A stretch of DNA of 64,000 bases from Shewanella halifaxensis HAW-EB4 (GCF_000019185.1 NC_010334.1:2852001-2916000), one strand, 5' to 3'; shown: positions 53,919 through 62,974, counted from the first letter of the stretch. Notes: a model not told the origin generated them from the sequence alone. Translations and numbers: made by a program.

Positions 53919-54911
53919 ATGAACAAGCTTAGTTTAATCTCCGTCGCTCTACTTTCAACACTATCGATTAACGCAAATGCCGCGAACGAACCTATCGAAA
54001 TCATTCCAGCAGCCGTGATCACTAACCCTGAAAAAGTTGAGCTTGGAAAGATGCTATTCTTCGAACCAAGACTGTCCAAATCTGGCTTCATTTCATGTAA
54101 CTCTTGCCATAACTTGTCTACAGGTGGCGTTGATGCACTACCAACATCAATTGGTCATAACTGGCAAGAAGGCCCTATTAACTCACCAACTGTACTTAAC
54201 GCCGAATATGGTCTTGCGCAGTTCTGGGACGGTCGAGCAAAAGATCTAAAAGAGCAAGCAGCGGGTCCTATTGCCAATCCAAAAGAGATGGACTTCACCC
54301 ATGAATTGGCAGTCGACACCGTTCGTTCTATGCCTGCTTATCAGGCTCGTTTTGCAAAAGTCTATGACTCTAAAGACGTTAACATCGATATGATCACCGA
54401 TGCGATTGCTGAGTTTGAGAAAACACTTGTCACACCAAACGCACCATTTGATCTGTATCTGCAGGGCGACAAAGACGCCATCAACGAGCAAGCAAAAGCG
54501 GGTTATCAGTTATTTAAGGATAAAGGCTGCGTGAGCTGTCACAATGGTCCAGCGGTTGGTGGCACTATGTACATGAAGATGGGCCTAGTTAAGCCATTTC
54601 ATACCGACAATCCAGCTGAAGGCAGAAAAGGCGTAACGGGTAACGAAGCCGACAAGTTTGTGTTTAAAGTGCCGACGCTACGTAATATAGAACTAACCTA
54701 CCCATACTTCCACGATGGTAGTGTTTGGGAGCTAGAGGAAGCCGTTAATACTATGGCTGATATTCAACTTGGACAGAAGTTGTCAGCTCAAGAGGTTAAA
54801 GAGATGGTTGCATTCCTAGACTCCTTGACAGGTGATCAACCACAAATCGTACTGCCAATATTACCGCCATCTAACAAGGACACCCCTAGACCGCTTCCAT
54901 TTGCAGATTAG
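53919..54911 (+). CDS. ccpA: Di-heme cytochrome c peroxidase
   Basis: 330 residues. Signal peptide to SINANA (about residue 22). Two haem c motifs, CNSCH (about residue 63) and CVSCH (about residue 205). The family pattern GRKGVTGNEADKFVFKVPTLRN and YPYFHDGSVWELEEAV is present. It reduces periplasmic hydrogen peroxide using electrons from c-type cytochromes, consistent with a Shewanella-like respiratory lifestyle. Strong terminator follows. Confidence 0.95.
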   Translation: MNKLSLISVALLSTLSINANAANEPIEIIPAAVITNPEKVELGKMLFFEPRLSKSGFISCNSCHNLSTGGVDALPTSIGHNWQEGPINSPTVLNAEYGLAQFWDGRAKDLKEQAAGPIANPKEMDFTHELAVDTVRSMPAYQARFAKVYDSKDVNIDMITDAIAEFEKTLVTPNAPFDLYLQGDKDAINEQAKAGYQLFKDKGCVSCHNGPAVGGTMYMKMGLVKPFHTDNPAEGRKGVTGNEADKFVFKVPTLRNIELTYPYFHDGSVWELEEAVNTMADIQLGQKLSAQEVKEMVAFLDSLTGDQPQIVLPILPPSNKDTPRPLPFAD

Positions 54912-54943
54912 GTTTAATCTGTCATCCTATTGGGTTTATTGCC

Positions 54944-54968
54944 AAAGAGCCGTAGTCAGCGGCTCTTT
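54944..54968 (+). terminator. Terminator after the cytochrome c peroxidase gene
   Basis: AAAGAGCCG pairs with CGGCTCTTT over TAGTCAG, followed by TT. Confidence 0.88.
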
Positions 54969-55024
54969 TTGATTTCAGGTTAGTTGATCTATTCAGTGTT
55001 TCGCCAACGGCGACTTACCGCTAA

Positions 55025-55384
55025 TTAAACTGCCCTTTTAAAATAAAGGCTTTGCAAACGCTCAATAATAGCAACCAACACCCCCTGGCATCGCATATTA
55101 CTTAAGATCCCGGGACTAAACTTATCGATACGCGACATCGCCGTTAGTAGCAACTGACATTCGTAGAATGATGCATCGGCAATGTATTCAGGACGGTCGA
55201 CCATATGGCTGTTTTGATACCATTGGTCCCAGTCAAATGTTTCCAGTAAAATGTCACTCTTCTCAAGATCGGCAACAAATTCTTGTAACCTTTTATCAGA
55301 AACAAAATGGTTGCCGAGCTTAAGATCGTTAGCATACTTGGCGTATATATCGGTTACATAACCTTGCAAAATTGAGTTGTCCAT
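55025..55384 (-). CDS. Uncharacterised protein, DUF6508-like
   Basis: 119 residues from ATG 55384 (MDNSILQGYVTDIYAKY), chosen because GGAGG lies seven bases upstream; the frame itself opens at 55417. The C-terminal half (RPEYIADASFYECQLLLTAM, SRIDKFSPGILSNM, VLVAIIERLQSLYF) fits the DUF6508 pattern, but I hold this loosely. Function unknown. Confidence 0.7.
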   Translation of the reverse strand: MDNSILQGYVTDIYAKYANDLKLGNHFVSDKRLQEFVADLEKSDILLETFDWDQWYQNSHMVDRPEYIADASFYECQLLLTAMSRIDKFSPGILSNMRCQGVLVAIIERLQSLYFKRAV

Positions 55385-55799
55385 AGTTAACCTCCGATTA
55401 TCGCTGGTAGCGTCCACCGATTATTCATTCTGCCGCCAACCTGTTTGCATCAATGACTTCTTTCATAACAGACTTCTTTTATAAAAGACTTCTTTCAAAA
55501 AGACTTCGTCAGCCATGATTTAGAAACTGCATATGCTGTACCAAGTTTTGTAAGGTCACTCTAATTGAGGCATGCTGAACGCAAACTTAACGACTAAAGC
55601 GCCTAAATCATACGGTTAACCATGTAACAACGAGTTTCAATTGCTTAAGCTCACTTCCAAGCTGTACTCACCTATTAAGGGATCCTATTTTGCGACAGGC
55701 TCAATTGGCAAATATCCATGCAATCTGCAAATCTCGCGGAGGCAAGCTATACTTCGATGCCCCATCTTTCTACGGCAGGCGAATATAATGTGTTAGGCG
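55385..55799. other. Gene-less stretch with short degenerate repeats
   Basis: 415 bases. The tract 55457-55508 contains four imperfect copies of GACTTCTTT spaced about 17 bases. No credible frame; a short ATG frame near 55715 overlaps the end of the LysR gene and has no ribosome site. Confidence 0.55.
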
Positions 55800-56714
55800 T
55801 TAATCACTACCTATTTCAGCAGAGCCGATTTCAGCACTGAACTCCTCCATAATCAGATCGGTAAATAACCTTCCCGCCCTTCCAAGAGGGCGTTCCATGG
55901 TTGAAACCAACTGAGGGGTAAAGCGGTAGCGATTGCCACCACAAAAGTCGACTTCGACAAGCTCACCACAGCTAAGCTCCTCTTCGATTAAAAAGTCAGG
56001 CATCCAGCCAAAGCCCAATCCCATCAACAGCGCATTTTTCTTCATCATAAAGCCAGAAAGATAGAATACCTTATCGCCACCAAACTGCAGTTCATCTCGG
56101 TAATGTTTATCGGCCGATGAGTCTTCGATGGTTAACTCCACATGCCGCTGTAACTCAAAAAGGCTAAGGCTTTTCTGCTTAGCTAACGGATGCTCAGCAC
56201 TGACCACCAATACACTGGTGATCGACGGTAGAGGTTGAGGTCGGTAATAGGGCCCTGTTCGATAATCCTTAACTAGCATTAAATCGGCACTGTCACGCTC
56301 AAATCTATCCTGTACGCCACCTAAAAACTCCATATTTAGTTGCACTTTAGTGGGGATTTGTAATTCAGCAAGACGTTTTAAAGCTCGCATAATCGGCTTC
56401 ATAGGCAAGGCGCCGTCAATAACCATTTCTAGTTTTGGCTCCCAACCTTCACTAAAACGGCTGGCTAAATGTTCAATATTGGCAAGGTATTGCAGCAGCC
56501 TTTGTCCTTCAGCCAAGATAACTTTACCCTCAGGGGTTAATTCTGCTCGATACTGGTCGCGACAAAAAAGGTTTACGCCTAGGTGTTGTTCAAGCTTTTT
56601 CACTTGATAGCTCACTGCGGACTGCGCCTTATGTAAACGCTCTGCAGCCTTGGCAAAACTGCCTTCTTCGACTAAAACCTGCAGTACTTTAAATGCATCG
56701 ACATCTATTCGCAT
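55800..56714 (-). CDS. LysR-family transcriptional regulator (likely of hmgA-hppD)
   Basis: 304 residues. N-terminal winged helix (FKVLQVLVEEGSFAKAAERLHKAQSAVSYQVKKLEQHLG) and a LysR effector domain. It is divergent from hmgA across a 155-base gap, the usual layout for a LysR regulator and its target, so control of tyrosine/homogentisate breakdown is a reasonable inference. The extreme C-terminus has a small internal repeat, SAEIGSAEIGS. Confidence 0.92.
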   Translation of the reverse strand: MRIDVDAFKVLQVLVEEGSFAKAAERLHKAQSAVSYQVKKLEQHLGVNLFCRDQYRAELTPEGKVILAEGQRLLQYLANIEHLASRFSEGWEPKLEMVIDGALPMKPIMRALKRLAELQIPTKVQLNMEFLGGVQDRFERDSADLMLVKDYRTGPYYRPQPLPSITSVLVVSAEHPLAKQKSLSLFELQRHVELTIEDSSADKHYRDELQFGGDKVFYLSGFMMKKNALLMGLGFGWMPDFLIEEELSCGELVEVDFCGGNRYRFTPQLVSTMERPLGRAGRLFTDLIMEEFSAEIGSAEIGSD

Positions 56715-56814
56715 AGTGTTTTCCTTACGTAAACCTCACAGAAGCATCTAAAAATTCGATGATCACAAGCCAATTATTATTCTTTTTTTTGTTTATTTAA
56801 GCAACTAAATTAAA

Positions 56815-56828
56815 GCTAGATCACATTA
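56815..56828. promoter_or_regulatory. Half CRP-like or LysR-type site upstream of hmgA
   Basis: CTAGATCACATT matches the right arm of the CRP consensus; the left arm is poor. It sits about 45 bases before the hmgA start. Low certainty. Confidence 0.25.
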
Positions 56829-56869
56829 TCAATTAAATAGATGCGTTAGAGCACAAAGGAAAAGCGAAT

Positions 56870-58030
56870 ATGCCATTTTATGTAAAGCAAGGGAGTGTTC
56901 CCCGTAAGCGCCATATCACCTTTAAAAAAGACAATGGAGAACTTTATCGAGAAGAGTTGTTCTCAACCCATGGCTTTGCCAATATCTATTCCAATAAATA
57001 TCATCACAACATGCCGACCAAGGCACTGGCTGTTAGCCCATATAGCTTATCTCACGGCGAAGACTGGCAAGATCCATTAGTACAAAACTATAAACTCGAC
57101 ACCAAGAAAGCCGACTGTGGCGGCAACTTCTTTAATAGCCGTAATAAAATCTTCTTCAATAATGATGTCGCCATGTATACGGCAAAAGTCAGCGAAGACA
57201 CCGATGAGTTTTACCGTAATGCCTATGCCGATGAAGTGGTATTTATCCATGAAGGTCAAGGCGCACTCTATAGTGAGTATGGGGCGCTCGCTGTTAAAAA
57301 ATGGGACTACTTAGTGATCCCACGCGGCACGACTTATCAACTAAAATTTGATGACTACAGCAATGCACGCTTATTCGTTATCGAGTCATCGAGCATGATT
57401 GAAGTCCCCAAGCACTTTCGCAATGAGTATGGCCAGATGCTAGAGTCTGCGCCCTATTGTGAGCGCGACATCCGCACGCCCGAGTTACAGGATGCCATAG
57501 TGGAACAAGGTGAGTTCCCACTGGTATGTAAGTTTGGTGATAAATATCAGCTGACCTCGCTAGAGTGGCACCCATTCGATCTTGTGGGCTGGGATGGCTG
57601 CGTTTACCCTTGGGCGTTCAATATCCAAGAGTACGCTCCTAAGGTTGGACAAATTCATTTACCACCATCGGACCATTTAGTCTTTACCGCGCACAACTTT
57701 GTGATCTGTAATTTCGTGCCGCGCCCCTACGATTTTCACCCAGAGTCAATCCCTGCCCCCTATTACCACAGCAATATCGACAGCGATGAAGTGCTGTATT
57801 ACGTCGACGGTGACTTTATGAGCCGTACCGGCATAGAAGCGGGCTACATGACGCTACACCAAAAAGGGGTACCCCACGGGCCGCAGCCGGGGCGCACAGA
57901 GGCCTCTATCGGCAAAACTGAAACTTACGAATACGCAGTGATGGTCGATACCTTCGCCCCACTGAAACTGACCGAACATGTAAAGCATTGCATGAGCAAC
58001 GACTACAACCGCTCTTGGATAGAAAGCTAA
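56870..58030 (+). CDS. hmgA: Homogentisate 1,2-dioxygenase
   Basis: 386 residues. Cupin-fold dioxygenase: start MPFYVKQGSVPRKRHITFKK, central RNAYADEVVFIHEGQGALYSEYG, and the metal-binding C-terminal region (DFHPESIPAPYYHSNIDSDEVLYYVDGDF, then LHQKGVPHGPQPG). It opens the ring of homogentisate to maleylacetoacetate in tyrosine and phenylalanine catabolism. It precedes hppD by about 100 bases, an intergenic region with a short duplication of AGAAGCCATCAACAG. Confidence 0.95.
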   Translation: MPFYVKQGSVPRKRHITFKKDNGELYREELFSTHGFANIYSNKYHHNMPTKALAVSPYSLSHGEDWQDPLVQNYKLDTKKADCGGNFFNSRNKIFFNNDVAMYTAKVSEDTDEFYRNAYADEVVFIHEGQGALYSEYGALAVKKWDYLVIPRGTTYQLKFDDYSNARLFVIESSSMIEVPKHFRNEYGQMLESAPYCERDIRTPELQDAIVEQGEFPLVCKFGDKYQLTSLEWHPFDLVGWDGCVYPWAFNIQEYAPKVGQIHLPPSDHLVFTAHNFVICNFVPRPYDFHPESIPAPYYHSNIDSDEVLYYVDGDFMSRTGIEAGYMTLHQKGVPHGPQPGRTEASIGKTETYEYAVMVDTFAPLKLTEHVKHCMSNDYNRSWIES

Positions 58031-58134
58031 TCAAAACGATTTTTTCAAGACTTTAAGCCTTCAACTGAAGCCATCAACAGAAGCCATCAACAGAGTGGCT
58101 GGTATATAGCATCAAATTGACAGAGGACATAACA

Positions 58135-59175
58135 ATGGCAAGCGAACAAAACCCACTGGGCCTACTCGGCATCGAATTCACCGAGTTCGCGACACCTGAA
58201 CAAGACTTTATGCATCAGGTCTTTATCGATTTTGGCTTTTCACTGTTAAAGAAGTCAAAAACTAAAGAGATTTTGTACTACAAGCAGAACGACATTAACT
58301 TTTTATTGAATACCGAGCGCAAAGGTTTTTCTGCCGAGTTTGCTAAGAGCCATGGCCCGGCTATTTGCTCAATGGGTTGGCGCGTCGAAGATGCACAGTT
58401 TGCATTCAAAAATGCCGTTGCCCGTGGTGCAAAGCCTGCTGATGAATCAGCAAAAGACCTGCCCTATCCCGCCATTTACGGCATTGGCGATAGCTTGATC
58501 TACTTTATCGATACCTTTGGCGAAGACGATAATATCTATGCCACCGATTTTGAAGATCTCAACGACCAAGTCATCGTTCAAGAGAAAGGCTTTATTGAGG
58601 TGGATCATCTCACCAACAATGTCTACAAGGGGACGATGGAGTATTGGGCCAACTTCTATAAAGATATCTTTGGCTTTACTGAGGTTCGCTACTTTGACAT
58701 CAAAGGCTCACAGACGGCGCTGATCTCCTACGCCCTGCGTTCACCCGATGGCAGTTTCTGTATCCCGATTAATGAGGGTAAAGGCAGCGATAAAAACCAG
58801 ATTGATGAATATCTACGTGAATACGATGGCCCAGGCGTACAGCACCTCGCCTTTAGAAGCCGTGATATTGTGGCTTCACTCGATGCGATGGAAGGCACAT
58901 CGATTCAGACCTTAGATATCATTCCAGAATATTACGATACCATCTTCGATAAGCTGCCACAGGTGACTGAAGATCGTGACCGTATTAAGCATCATCAGAT
59001 CTTGGTGGACGGGGATGAAGATGGCTATCTATTGCAGATTTTTACTAAGAATCTATTTGGCCCCATCTTTATCGAGATCATTCAGCGTAAGAATAACCTA
59101 GGTTTTGGTGAGGGTAACTTTAAGGCACTGTTCGAGTCGATTGAGCGCGATCAACAGCGACGCGGCGTGCTGTAA
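58135..59175 (+). CDS. hppD: 4-hydroxyphenylpyruvate dioxygenase
   Basis: 346 residues from ATG 58135 (MASEQNPLGLLGIEFTEFA), preceded by GAGGA; a TTG six codons earlier is less likely. Two vicinal-oxygen-chelate halves; iron ligands in FIEVDHLTNNV, GVQHLAFRSRDI and GPIFIEIIQR. It converts 4-hydroxyphenylpyruvate to homogentisate, the substrate of HmgA. The last 504 bp of this region recur at 62294-62797. Confidence 0.96.
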   Translation: MASEQNPLGLLGIEFTEFATPEQDFMHQVFIDFGFSLLKKSKTKEILYYKQNDINFLLNTERKGFSAEFAKSHGPAICSMGWRVEDAQFAFKNAVARGAKPADESAKDLPYPAIYGIGDSLIYFIDTFGEDDNIYATDFEDLNDQVIVQEKGFIEVDHLTNNVYKGTMEYWANFYKDIFGFTEVRYFDIKGSQTALISYALRSPDGSFCIPINEGKGSDKNQIDEYLREYDGPGVQHLAFRSRDIVASLDAMEGTSIQTLDIIPEYYDTIFDKLPQVTEDRDRIKHHQILVDGDEDGYLLQIFTKNLFGPIFIEIIQRKNNLGFGEGNFKALFESIERDQQRRGVL

Positions 59176-59179
59176 ATAG
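58676..59179 (+). repeat. Direct repeat, copy 1 (3' end of hppD)
   Basis: Matches 62294-62797 over 504 bases without gaps, with eight differences, all between about 58755 and 58863 and all at third codon positions. From 58864 to the end the copies are identical. Confidence 0.95.
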
Positions 59180-59501
59180 CATGCTTTAAATAGAACACAC
59201 TTAAATATAATGTACTTAAATAGAATGTACTGTAATTAGTAAAGTGAGTTTGAACTAAAGCGACTCATCACTAAATACGCAGAGAGTACGCATAAAGGCA
59301 ACAGTTCAAGCCGTTTAAACGCTTGAACTGGTGCCTTTAGTGCTTTTAGAAAGCTGAATTGGCACGATTTAAATTGATTCTACATGAATTGACTCAAGGT
59401 GAAGATACCGATGCGAGAGCCGCGAAGCTTCTACATGCTGGCTATCATTGATGTACTGGTTATATACGTTAACAGAAAATACTCATCCTTATATTGGCCA
59501 G
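59176..59501. other. Gene-less stretch after hppD with repeats and a hairpin
   Basis: 59180-59240 holds degenerate copies of ACTTAAATAGAATGT. A long hairpin (AAAGGCAACAGTTCAAGC with its complement, 59294-59338) follows and may be the hppD terminator, though its T-run is poor. No credible frame. Confidence 0.6.
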
Positions 59502-60449
59502 TTATCGTTCCAGTATATCTCCAAAGACATGAATACTATTTTTGCCATTCTTTTTTACTTTATAAAGAGCATCATCGATCAGTTTATAAACAGTATCAAA
59601 ATCAGCAGTCTCATCAGGCTTAAAACACTTTGCCCCAATAGAGTTTGTACAGATTAACCCAGTGTTACCAAGTATAATCTCGATTGCATGATTGATGTTA
59701 GTGTGCACCTGAGTAATGATATTTCTCGCGCTGTCTATATCATTACTCATGAAGATCAATGCAAATTCATCGCCACCAATTCGCATATATTTATCATCAG
59801 GGCGATGGAACAACTCTTTTAGTGCTTTCGCTACAGCGATCAGTACAGTATTCCCCTGATCATGGCCTAGGTTATCATTAATAGTTTTAAAGGAGTCTAA
59901 GTCAATAAGCACCACATTAAGGAATTTATTGCTGCGCTTAGCACGAGCAATATCTCTAGGAAGGTTTTCTACGAAATATCGATAATTATGCAATCCAGAA
60001 AGAGAGTCATGATATGCGTCGAACTCATGTTTCTTTGCATGCGATATATCAATAGAAATTGCGCAGGTGCCAATAACTTCATCGGCTTTTCCTAATAGCC
60101 GAAACTTTGTTGTGTGATAAGAATGTATGTTTCCGTCTTTATGTTGGACTTGTTCTTCTACGTGGATTGGGTCAACAGAATTTTGTGCTCTTAGATCATT
60201 GTTCCAAAGTTCATCAGCAATATTTTTCGGAAATAACTCATACACATTTCTATTAACATAGTCTTCAGGAGCGGGGCCCTCAAGCAGCTTAAATTGAGGA
60301 TTAGTGAAGAGTATATTACCTGAAGTGTCTTTAGCAGAGATGAGCAGTGGTGCATTACTCAATATCGTTTTTAACAATCGACTTTTCTCTCGAAGCGCTT
60401 CATTTTCAGCAGTTAAGCTAGCGATCAGTAGGTCTTTAGCTTCGCTCAC
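59502..60449 (-). CDS. PAS-GGDEF diguanylate cyclase
   Basis: 315 residues. A coiled start, then a PAS domain (about residues 25-135: APLLISAKDTSGNILFTNPQF, ELFPKNIADELW, TTKFRLLGKADEVIGTCAI), then GGDEF (about 145-310). The active-site motif is intact, RIGGDEFALI, and an inhibitory RxxD site (RPDD) lies exactly five residues before it. It makes cyclic di-GMP under product control. It lies inside the tract bounded by the two hppD copies, in the opposite direction to hppD. Confidence 0.94.
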   Translation of the reverse strand: MSEAKDLLIASLTAENEALREKSRLLKTILSNAPLLISAKDTSGNILFTNPQFKLLEGPAPEDYVNRNVYELFPKNIADELWNNDLRAQNSVDPIHVEEQVQHKDGNIHSYHTTKFRLLGKADEVIGTCAISIDISHAKKHEFDAYHDSLSGLHNYRYFVENLPRDIARAKRSNKFLNVVLIDLDSFKTINDNLGHDQGNTVLIAVAKALKELFHRPDDKYMRIGGDEFALIFMSNDIDSARNIITQVHTNINHAIEIILGNTGLICTNSIGAKCFKPDETADFDTVYKLIDDALYKVKKNGKNSIHVFGDILER

Positions 60450-60559
60450 TTTCCCCTCCTAGGATATTGTATTGACCATACTTACTACTATAAACGATGT
60501 CCACACTTTATGTCTTGAGTTCTACATATAAGGCCCTGTTAAGGGCGTGAGCAACGCAA

Positions 60560-60740
60560 CATCAAGTTATGCCACTGCTCAACGACTTCTCTATCTGACC
60601 AAGCGTTAACTGTTTCGAGGTCAATATAAAGTACCAGATGAAGATGATTAATCCCTCTCCTCCACCAAGAGTGCATACGCGGCAACGTCAATCGCAAACA
60701 CCTCTGTTAATTTCAGTATCTGCGTTTCAACCCAACCACG
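60560..60740 (-). pseudogene. Decayed Y1/REP-associated transposase fragment
   Basis: Read leftward it gives WVETQILKLTEVFAID and, after a frameshift, INHLHLVLYIDLETVNAWSD and EVVEQWHNL. The same order occurs in the intact transposase at 61231-62211 (WVESRLLQLAEVFAID, SNHLHLVLRVDAELAKSWSD, EVVSQWQKL). The HUH motif HLHLVL is still visible, but no open frame survives. Confidence 0.78.
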
Positions 60741-60752
60741 GGGTGATCATAG

Positions 60753-61103
60753 TGGCAGAAAAGCAAAGGTAAATATCTGTTCAACGCTTTTAATCTCGCC
60801 AAAGTGTGGAGAGCAAGGTTGTTGGAATACCTGACAAATAAGTAAGATATCGCACTGCCAGCAGCCACCCCAAAGAAATGGGTTGTCGACTGTCAAGATG
60901 TAGGTAAAGGCTTGCCAGCCCTTAAATATCTGTCTCGTTATCTTTACAGTGGCGTATTACCTGACAATAACATCATCAGTGACATCGATGGCCACGTCAG
61001 CTTTGAGTATGGCAATAACTAAGACAGCCATTATTATTTGCAGTACTTATCGTCCTCAATCACAACTCAAATGGCCAAAGCTTTTGACTCACACCTTGCC
61101 TAA
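60753..61103 (+). pseudogene. Decayed IS91-type transposase fragment
   Basis: In one frame with two internal TAA codons it reads WQKSKGKYLFNAFNLAKVWR, then PKKWVVDCQDVGKGLPALKY and LSRYLYSGVLPDNNIISD. The WVVDCxxVGxGLPALKYLSRYLYxGV block is the signature of IS91-family (Y2) transposases. The N-terminal catalytic part is gone. Confidence 0.75.
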
Positions 61104-61214
61104 GCTCTGCAATTACAAGCTGAACATGACTTGCGAGCAAAATATCAGCAATTAAAATGAAAATCACGCAGCAAAAACGCCCAAACATCAGTCTGGTAGC
61201 GTAAAAAGGGGTGA

Positions 61215-61238
61215 GTAGGTTTAACGTAAACTAACTAC
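61215..61238. repeat. GTAG-led palindrome at the 3' end of the transposase gene
   Basis: GTAG is followed by GTTTA-ACG-TAAAC and then TAACTAC. REP elements linked to such transposases often start with a GTAG/GGAG-type tetranucleotide and a small hairpin, so this could be a terminal site. It overlaps the stop codon. Only one copy was found near, so it is tentative. Confidence 0.35.
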
Positions 61239-62211
61239 AATCTAGCCATCGGTGACAATTGGCTGCACCTTGTCGTCGTTTACGCTCTAGGTGTTCACAA
61301 TACGTCGATAATTCTTGAGTATTGCCCACTGCGCCTTTGAAGATTTTCGTGAACTCAGCGGTCATTTTAAGCCAGTTCTCAGCAGGAATGTTTAAGCGGT
61401 ATAACAACTGCTGTGAGGATTGGCTGATAGCACCTCGTTTATCATTACGTTGGATTCGACCTGTATCATCAACTAGTTGTAGATATTCTTTTGCATTAAA
61501 CATGAGACCTTTAGGCATATCTTTATGCTCATCGCCTACAAAAGGGAGTAGCGATTTAGGTTGTTCGCCTTTAACTGCCGCTTTGATGCGCATTTGGATA
61601 CTGGTGAAGTCTGAGGTGTCTGGGGATGTAGCAATATTGGCCCGGATAGGGTTCAGGTCGATATAGGCCATACAAGCCAACACTGCCGCTTCATCAAGTA
61701 ACGCTTGGGACTTAAAACGTCCCTCCCAAAACCGCCCCTTACACTTATCTTCAGCATTAGCCTTTCTGGCAATGGGTTCATTAAGTGCCCGCATAAACCA
61801 GGAGATATCCATTAATCGAAGTCGGTACTCTTTTATCCGCTTATTGATGATTGTTTGTTGATAAGATTCAAGAGGTTCAGCTTTAATAAAATCGTGATTC
61901 AGGCTATCGCCTTTGAACAGCTTTTGCCATTGAGAAACAACCTCGATATCTGACCAGCTCTTAGCCAACTCAGCATCAACCCGCAATACAAGGTGCAGAT
62001 GATTACTCATCACCGCAAAAGCACAGATATCGATTGCGAACACTTCAGCTAGCTGCAACAGCCGACTTTCGACCCAGTCACGCCTATGCTCATAGGATTG
62101 TCCCGTGTGAACATCAACCCCACACAGGAATGCCTTTCTAACACAACGACTTATGCAATGATAATAAGGGGTATCTTCCAAGCTGACTAACGCCTTTCTT
62201 GGCGTAGGCAT
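61231..62211 (-). CDS. Y1 (IS200/REP-associated type) transposase
   Basis: 326 residues. N-terminal PRKALVSLEDTPYYHCISRCVR, the HUH motif in AVMSNHLHLVLRVDAE, and GRFWEGRFKSQALLDEAAVL-ACMAYIDLNPIRANIA: the set that marks the REP-associated tyrosine transposase (COG1943) branch. The frame is complete, so it may be active as a single-strand nuclease. It is not flanked by clear target repeats. Lies between the hppD copies, 80 bases before copy 2. Confidence 0.9.
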   Translation of the reverse strand: MPTPRKALVSLEDTPYYHCISRCVRKAFLCGVDVHTGQSYEHRRDWVESRLLQLAEVFAIDICAFAVMSNHLHLVLRVDAELAKSWSDIEVVSQWQKLFKGDSLNHDFIKAEPLESYQQTIINKRIKEYRLRLMDISWFMRALNEPIARKANAEDKCKGRFWEGRFKSQALLDEAAVLACMAYIDLNPIRANIATSPDTSDFTSIQMRIKAAVKGEQPKSLLPFVGDEHKDMPKGLMFNAKEYLQLVDDTGRIQRNDKRGAISQSSQQLLYRLNIPAENWLKMTAEFTKIFKGAVGNTQELSTYCEHLERKRRQGAANCHRWLDCS

Positions 62212-62293
62212 AACACACTCCTCTGTTCAACCTTAACTAAAGCCTAGTAGAGGAATCGCTATCCAACAATTTTGGGTGTCTTGGTTATTTCCA

Positions 62294-62797
62294 TTACTGA
62301 GGTTCGCTACTTTGACATCAAAGGCTCACAGACGGCGCTGATCTCCTACGCCCTGCGTTCACCCGATGGCAGCTTCTGTATCCCGATTAATGAAGGAAAA
62401 GGCAGCGATAAGAACCAGATTGATGAGTATCTACGTGAATACGATGGTCCGGGCGTACAGCACCTCGCCTTTAGAAGCCGCGATATTGTGGCTTCACTCG
62501 ATGCGATGGAAGGCACATCGATTCAGACCTTAGATATCATTCCAGAATATTACGATACCATCTTCGATAAGCTGCCACAGGTGACTGAAGATCGTGACCG
62601 TATTAAGCATCATCAGATCTTGGTGGACGGGGATGAAGATGGCTATCTATTGCAGATTTTTACTAAGAATCTATTTGGCCCCATCTTTATCGAGATCATT
62701 CAGCGTAAGAATAACCTAGGTTTTGGTGAGGGTAACTTTAAGGCACTGTTCGAGTCGATTGAGCGCGATCAACAGCGACGCGGCGTGCTGTAAATAG
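62294..62797 (+). pseudogene. hppD: Truncated second copy of hppD (3' half)
   Basis: Encodes residues identical to the last 166 of the intact HppD (from TEVRYFDIKGSQ to RDQQRRGVL, stop at 62793). It lacks the whole N-terminal half and its start, and retains only the C-terminal oxygen-chelate domain without a proper start. A fused frame opens at a TTG at 62272 but has no ribosome site. Eight synonymous third-position differences separate it from copy 1. Not expected to be functional. Confidence 0.93.
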
Positions 62798-62939
62798 TGG
62801 ATAAAGCAATTCACCACAGAGGACACGAAGATCACAGAGAAGAGCAACAGCCAAGGTCTGGTAAACTCTTCATCTTTACCTTCGTGTTCTTCGTGAAAGC
62901 GCAGCGCTTCGTGGTAGTAGCTTAGTAGTGAAATTCTAG

Positions 62940-62974
62940 GTTTGAGGTTTGAGGTTTGAGGTTTGAGGTTTGGG
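62940..62974. repeat. Heptamer tandem array
   Basis: GTTTGAG is repeated four times head to tail followed by a variant GTTTGGG. The array could change length by slippage; no gene reads through it. Confidence 0.92.

Noticed and set aside
59399..59657. Rightward frames antisense to the GGDEF gene end
   Set aside because: They are opposite-strand shadows of an intact cyclase and have no signature.
62272..62793. Second functional HPPD
   Set aside because: It lacks the N-terminal half and a proper start, and the first iron ligand region is missing.
62940..62974. CRISPR-like repeats
   Set aside because: The units are 7 bases long and directly abutting, without spacers.
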